Shown piece after piece: positions 58,196-64,000 of a stretch of 64,000 nt of DNA (position 1 is the stretch's first letter; every line of letters starts with the position of its first letter). Position numbers and translations under genes: made by a program. The notes under the pieces were generated by a model that had not been told where the DNA came from, made no database searches, and was given only the letters and a program-made list of their open reading frames with translations. Source of the DNA: Erigeron canadensis (lineage: Eukaryota > Streptophyta > Magnoliopsida > Asterales > Asteraceae); NCBI RefSeq assembly GCF_010389155.1, contig NC_057765.1:3224001-3288000 (forward strand). Direction: 5' to 3'.

Positions 58196-60100
58196 TTGTT
58201 ATATATGTGTTTGTAATCTGGATAAAAAGAGATAAAGGGCACTTGCAGATAGTTAGCTTTTATATAACATTTGCAGGGTTTTTTTTTTTAATTCAAAAAT
58301 CATAAATAAGAGTGACAGATGAATAAAGTAAGCAATTATCTGTTACACATCATTATAAAACCGTTCATGACCCTAAATAGTTGGTTTATCCGGTTTTTAT
58401 CCCCAACATAGGACACTTTTTTCTTTTGACCTCAATAAAATAAAAAAGGACAAGTTGAGGTACTTTCTAGGTAAAAAGCCCTATTTATGTATAATAATCT
58501 AAATCTATGTATGTATTTTTTTCTTCTCTAAGTTGTTATTTGCCTTTTATTTTCATGATTGGCTTCTTAATTTTTGTTTTTTATTCTTCAACATAGGTAA
58601 GATTATATTACTATATTTATTTGTGTTTTTTCCATTATTATTAGTTTTGTCTTCCTCTTACGTAATTCATCAGTAAATCTATGGATTAGTGTTTTGCCAC
58701 AAGATGTTTGATAGGATGTCTGAGAGAAATTTTTTAATAACTTACTGACTATCATTGCGATATATTATTTGGAACGATTTGTTTGATCAATAATTGCTTT
58801 AGCTTTGATATCAAGTGTGAGCTGCATGAATTCTGATTTTAGATTTACAAGTTTTTGTATGGATGGTTTTTCTCGATATGTACATATATTTGATCATAGT
58901 CGTCGCCAAAATTCCAGAATTGATTGATGATCATCTGACAAATTCGATTATATTGTGGAATAATAGTATCTACAGAATTGATGATACAAGATCTCACAAC
59001 AAACACGATCAAAAAAGGGCTCCATCATCTATCTTCTTGTCCCCATTTATATAAATGGAAGTGTGAAACACACAAAATCTATTTGTATTAGATATAGATC
59101 TAACCCCGTAATCTAATGATTCATAAGTATAATCTAAATCAAGGGATTTAATCAAGAAACAAGATACAACAAATATGCTAACAATATAGACCATCATCTT
59201 TTTCACTTGGATATTCTAATCAGGGTAGTAGTAGTCGAGATAGACTACAATAATGACCGGAAGTGCCTGAGTTTTGAGGAAAAAGGGTTATCGTAGAGAT
59301 TGGATCAATTCATAAACGAAACAGAATTAAAGAGTATGGTTTTTCTAACAGGGTTGAATTTGGGCGTCGTAAGTAGCGGTTCTTCTTGTTTGGAAGTGGG
59401 ATGATAGTTGATGGTGCTAAACTTATGAGAAGATGGGTCGTAGACTGGTAGTATGACCTATATATCGTGAAAGATTGAATCTTTTTTTCTCCTAGCAAAC
59501 CCTAATGGTGGGTTGTGAACGGTGGCAGCCGGAATGGCGGAGTTGGCCAGAAAACATAAACCCACAAGATGATGATGATATCAACTTCGAAACCACCACC
59601 ACTATCTGTGTAATGTTATGAGAATGCGATTTTAATTTTTGAGATTTTTGATTTTTTGGGTATATGAATGTGTTAGGGTTGATCGGGAAAATGGGGAGGT
59701 AGGTAGCGGCCGATAGATCTGAAGGTGTTTACAATTTTTTATATAATTACAGAACTTATATACATATATGTTTTCATAACTTATATTTATTTATATATGT
59801 TAAATAAATAAATTATTAAGATTAACAAATAAAGGAAAATAAATTTGATGACCGACTTTAACCCCTAACATGCATCACTTAGACAGTTTTGGTAATTAAG
59901 TTCATTACACATAGACCCCCGATTAGATCAATAACTAACATACACATTTTTTCATAGTTTACTACATCCATAGGTCATTATCCCTCTAAAAAATAATACT
60001 CGTAACTTATTTCTAGCACCTTAACTATGTCGTCTTGTAAGGTTTATTTATTAGAGTTAGATACTACTTGCATGTAAAATATTGAGAAGTTTGACTAATA
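58196..60100. other. AT-rich spacer, no supported gene
   Basis: Short frames on both strands around 58863-59498 overlap each other. The minus-strand frame at 59206-59009 begins with a hydrophobic stretch ('VYIVSIFVVSCFLI') but uses a GTG start and shows no family. A GC-richer patch at 59510-59580 has the composition of coding DNA but no usable frame. Confidence 0.4.
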
Positions 60101-60379
60101 CTAGAACGTTACCCGCGCAATGCGGCGGTGGTCGTGACAATGCCGTTGTAGTGGGGGGCCGAGTGTTGGTGGTGGAGAAGACATTGAGTGGTGTGGATAA
60201 TTGATGTAAATGGTTAATGAAAATATATTAAAGAATAAAGGATTGGTAGTGTAAATTAATCATTAATGTTATGGGGTAGTATGTGTGGAAATATTTTAAG
60301 AGGTGCTAAGTGAAAATATTACATATTTTCAACAATTCCATAAATAAAAGGGGCTATTTCTTTTATAATATAGTATAGA
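60101..60379 (-). mobile_element. Complete non-autonomous Helitron, 279 bp
   Basis: On the minus strand it starts TCTATACTATATTATAAAAG (60379 downward) after an A. It ends with CCGCCGCATTGCGCGGGTAA, then CGTTCTAG (60108-60101) followed by T. Both termini, the hairpin and the A|T insertion site are intact. It shares its ends with 1103-1482 and its 3' end with 3055. Confidence 0.78.
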
Positions 60380-61240
60380 TTAACAAATAGCAATATTAAA
60401 ATGTATGATCTAGAGACAAAACAACTTTGCATGTATGAGAAATTACACAATTTGTGAGAAAAATAAAGACCGCTCTTCTAACAACCCGGATTCTGTAAGT
60501 CCTTCGGGTCTTGTACTTCTATCGAACCGAGATCGACTTAAGGATATGCCGAGGTGCAGAAATTCCTCGAGATAACCCACGATTTTTATATCTACCTTTA
60601 GATGATATATATAACTATATATATATATATATATCTTTTTGCGTGAATATAAACACTCGGGGAACGGCTCTCTGGACTCACCTTACCAAACACATGGTAA
60701 TCTAAGTCTACGAGCCTTTCGGGGGCCGGGTCTGTGTTTGCGGTTCGTGCACGAGACGAGTATTACCCACAAGACAAACTATGCGTGTTCTTAGTTTTCT
60801 CCCTCTAGGATTTGCTCATTTCTCTCTCTACACTCTTGTTGAAACACGCATGAACACAAACCCATATATATAGGCGTGTCCAGGAACACGCAAATCCTTG
60901 TGGGTTTGCGTGTTTCCTTAGGCCCAAGCCCATTAGGGTTTTGGCCGGTTTGTGTGTTTCCCTGAACACATAAACGGTTTGATAGTTCTTGTGGTCAATC
61001 ATACTTTTGCTTGTTTCCACAGAAACTCTCAAACCATTTGAGAGTTCTCATGAACAAGCAAATTTTTACTTGTTTCTCAGAAACTCTTAAATGACCATTT
61101 GAGTGTTCTTGTTGAACAAGCAAACTTTTATTTGTTCCTAAGAACCCTCAAATAACACTTAGGATATATTGAGCTAATGTCTTACTGCTGTCAAGACGCA
61201 GAACCGACATTACACTCAGAGTTAATGTCTTTTACTGTTG
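60380..61240 (-). mobile_element. Sequence beyond Athila pol, untranslated/LTR-like
   Basis: This region follows the end of the integrase gene on the minus strand. It has a near-duplicated ~40-bp block with 'tgtcaagacgcagaaccga' (about 61189 and 61238) and diverged repeats of 'catttgagagttct' and 'gaacaagcaaa' (61020-61150). A TA microsatellite is at about 60614-60632. LTR boundaries could not be fixed. Confidence 0.35.
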
Positions 61241-62506
61241 TCAAGACGCAGAACCGATATCGTAAAGCTTCAACCTGTGACCATTAACAATAAAAGTAGT
61301 TCCATCCGATTTAAACAATTCAACATAACCAGACAGGTAAACATGTTTGATCATAAAAGGGCCGGTCCACCTAGATGTCAACTTGGGTTGCTTAAACTTA
61401 TACTTAGAAAGGAACAACAAAACTTTATCACCGGCTTTAAAATCCTTCTTTCTAAGCCTACGGTCATGCCAAACTTTATTGCGTTCCTTATAAAGCAAAG
61501 AGTTATCATAAGCATACAACCTAAGTTCATCAAGTTCATTTAGTTGCATTGATCTTAACTCACCGGCTTCAACTAGGTCCATGTTGCAATTTTTGAGCGC
61601 CCAATAGGCCTTATGCTCAATTTCGATAGGGAGATGACAAGTCTTGCCACAGAGCAACCGGAATGGGGTAGTCCCAATCGGTGTCTTGTAGGCGGTCCTA
61701 AATGCCCATAGAGCATCATCAAGCTTGGTGGACCAAGACTTCGGGTTATCTCCTACGGTCTTCTCAAGAATTCTTTTCAGTGCCCGATTCGTATTTTCAA
61801 CTTGGCCACTCGTTTGCGGGTGGTAAGAGGTTGAAAAGCGGTGATTGACACCGTACCTCTTTAGCACCTTAGCGAGTTGGTGATTCGCGAAATAACTTCC
61901 GCGATCACTGATTAAGGCCTTGGGCATTCCAAACCTACAGAAAAGCTGTTTTAAAAAGTGAATGAAAACACGTGCATCATTCGTTGGCAAGGCTTTAGCC
62001 TCGGCCCATTTTGAAACATAATCAACAGCAACAAGGATATACAAATTCCTATGTGACGGGGGAAAAGGTCCCATAAAGTCAATACCCCAAACATCAAAAA
62101 CTTCGCATACCTGAATAAAGTTTTGAGGCATTTCATCACGTTTGGAAATGTTACCTTGCCTTTGACACACATCACAAACCTCTACCAAAGTTTGTGCTTC
62201 CTTGAACACGGTCGGCCAATAGAATCCAGTATCATACACTTTCTTACCGGTGACTGACGGTCCATATGTCCACCGGATGGCCCGTGGTGACAAGCATCAA
62301 GAATTTGTCGGGTTTCATCTTCCGACACACCTCCTAATCATCCCATCTACACAAATTTTAAACAAAAATGGATTTTTCCAAAAATAATACTTAGCCTCGG
62401 TAAAAAGTTTCCTCCTTTCTTGTTTCGACATATCTTCTAGAATTGCACCTAAACTAAGATAGTTAGCAATATCGGCAAACCAAGGTCCTGTTTCAAGCTT
62501 CATCAA
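61241..62506 (-). pseudogene. Athila-type integrase, broken
   Basis: The integrase of a Ty3/gypsy element. It has the zinc-binding region (end 'CDVCQRQGN'), then the core with its catalytic acids: D in '[10 protein letters not shown]', D in 'LISDRGSYF', E in 'GQVENTNR'. A C-terminal DNA-binding part runs to 'KLYDIGSAS'. The main frame is open from 62293 to the stop at 61241. Between about 62330 and 62250 the reading frame shifts at least twice, and an in-frame TAG at 62512-62510 cuts it from the RNase H part. Confidence 0.85.
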
Positions 62507-62509
62507 AAA

Positions 62510-63031
62510 CTAATCAAGAAAATCATCATTAATTTCATGCTCTTGTAACTCCTCACGGCGAGGATTTTCGAGCCTACTAAGATGGTCAGCTGCCACATTC
62601 TCGGCCCCATTTTTATCTTTATTTTCAATGTCGAATTCTTGCAAAAGCAAGACCCAACGAATAAGACGGGGCTTGGCATCTTGTTTCGAGAACAAATACC
62701 TTAAGGCAGAATGATCAGTATACACAATGGTCTTGTTAAGGACCAAGTAGGGTCGAAATTTATCAAAGGCATAAACAACAGCCAAAAACTCTTTTTCAGT
62801 CACAGTATAGTTCTGTTGGGCTGGATTCAAGGTCTTGCTAGCATAAGAAATAGGGCGGAAATGTTTATCCTCCCATTGGCCTAAAACGGCCCCTAAGGCA
62901 AAGTCGCTAGCATCACACATCAACTCGAATGGTAATGACCAATTAGGGGGAGTCATAATGGGTGCATTGGTCAAATTTTCTTTCAACAAGTTGAATGCAT
63001 CAAGAAACTCTATCAAACACAAATGGGACAT
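62510..63031 (-). pseudogene. Athila-type RNase H, frameshifted from RT
   Basis: It contains the RNase H signature '[17 protein letters not shown]', '[10 protein letters not shown]' and '[10 protein letters not shown]', and ends at TAG 62510 shortly after '[11 protein letters not shown]'. It overlaps the reverse-transcriptase frame by 32 bp in a different register, so a frameshift near 63010 separates the two. Confidence 0.85.
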
Positions 63032-64000
63032 CCTTCTCTAACAACTTGGTCATAGGCCGGGTAATTTTAGAAAAATCTTTTATGAACCTACGGTAAAAAC
63101 CGGCATGACCAAGAAAGCTTCTAACTGATTTAACATTTGTAGGTGGAGGCAATTTACTTATCACATCAATTTTAGATTTATCAACCTCTAACCCTTCCTT
63201 AGAAACTTTGTGTCCCAAAACAATGCCTTCTTTAACCATAAAGTGACACTTTTCCCAGTTTAAAACCAAGTGTGCCCGTTCACACCTTTCCAACATCTTA
63301 TCAAGACTAACTAGACAATTTTCAAAAGAATTTCCAAACACAGAAAAATCATCCATAATAACTTCCATGGATGTTTCAATCATATCCTGAAAAATAGCTA
63401 TCATACAACGTTGGAAAGTCCCTGGGGCATTACAAAGACCGAATGGCATCCTCCTATAGGCATAAGTGCCAAAGGGGCAAGTAAAAGTGGTCTTCTCTTG
63501 GTCTTTCGGGTCAATGGGTATTTGAAAGTACCCAGAAAACCCATCCAAAAAACAAAAATACTCATTCCCGGCGAGCCTTTCGAGCATTTGATCGATAAAG
63601 GGCAATGGGAAGTGATCCTTGCGGGTCGCATCATTTAGCTCTCGATAGTCAATACATACCCTCCAACCCGTGACAGTTCTTGTGGGAATCAATTCATTTT
63701 TATCATTTAAGACAACGGTCATCCCACCCTTTTTCGGTACACAATGTACCGGACTCACCCATGAACTATCCGAGATGGGGAATATGATTCCCGCATCCAA
63801 TAACTTAATAACTTCTTTTTTTCACAACATCTTTCATGTTCGGATTTAATCTCCGCTGTCTTTGCACAACAGGTTTGACATTATCAACAAAGTTTATTGT
63901 GTGCTTACAAAATTCTGGACTTATACCCGGAATATCAGAAATTTTCCATGCAAAGGCCCTTTTATGAGCCTTCAAGACAGTAATAAGCCTAGATTTTTCA
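63000..64000 (-). pseudogene. Athila-type reverse transcriptase, continues past window
   Basis: The frame from 63800 carries 'WRVCIDYRELNDATRKDHF', 'PLPFIDQMLERL', 'CFLDGFSGYFQI', 'FGLCNAPGTFQRCM' and the active-site 'IMDDFSVFG'. This word set is typical of the Athila/Tat branch of Ty3/gypsy. Upstream, a run of seven A's near 63812-63818 shifts the frame by one; the preceding frame is open to the right edge of the window. The element is therefore old and inactive as seen, and its gag and 5' LTR lie outside. Confidence 0.87.

Noticed and set aside
59009..59206. Possible small secreted peptide with hydrophobic N-terminus
   Set aside because: GTG start, no cysteine pattern, and overlapping frames on the other strand. 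Too weak to call.

Overview
This window looks like nuclear DNA of a eudicot plant. It has AT-rich spacers, GT-AG introns, and a mix of Harbinger, Helitron, MULE and hAT-type elements, LTR retrotransposons, SINEs and a LINE relic. Genes joining a protein kinase to phloem-protein-2 (PP2) domains are, from general knowledge, common in Asteraceae. I therefore favour that family, but the sequence alone does not prove it.

Layout. 1-9.1 kb holds no host gene: Helitron copies, LTR pieces in opposite orientations, a MULE-type MITE with a perfect 9-bp target duplication, and a palindrome-rich element. 9.2-14.1 kb (+) is a seven-exon gene for kinase, pseudokinase, PP2, PP2. 14.1-19.1 kb is relics (Helitron, LINE fragment split by a hAT MITE, foldback). 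19.1-23.15 kb is a 4.0-kb PIF/Harbinger element with both of its genes; it ends 137 bp upstream of the start codon of a plastid arogenate dehydrogenase gene (23.3-24.4 kb). 26.5-50.2 kb carries four large genes on the minus strand (26491-29134, 30338-33405, 41010-44152, 45320-50156). A clean 750-bp partial duplicate (50.8-51.6 kb) and a decayed 3' fragment (39.4-39.7 kb) lie with them. 52.3-53.2 kb is a solo LTR with target duplication. 55.4-57.2 kb is a UGT76-like glycosyltransferase. 57.5-64 kb is Helitron debris and a broken Athila-type Ty3/gypsy element running off the right edge.

The most interesting content is the kinase cluster. I rebuilt every exon by hand, and all five gene models close without frame errors. 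Each encodes two kinase domains in one soluble chain, with no signal peptide or membrane span. In the four minus-strand genes the first domain is a CrRLK1L (FERONIA-like) kinase. Three of these are followed by an RLCK-VII (PBS1/BIK1-like) pseudokinase that has lost HRD and DFG. In the fourth (45320-50156) the second domain has been exchanged for a catalytically complete CRCK-type kinase, while the ancestral linker exon start and intron phase are kept. The plus-strand gene adds two PP2 lectin-like domains. This is the architecture of tandem-kinase resistance proteins. A reasonable inference, not shown here, is that these are immune receptors whose second kinase is a bait copied from known immune kinases.
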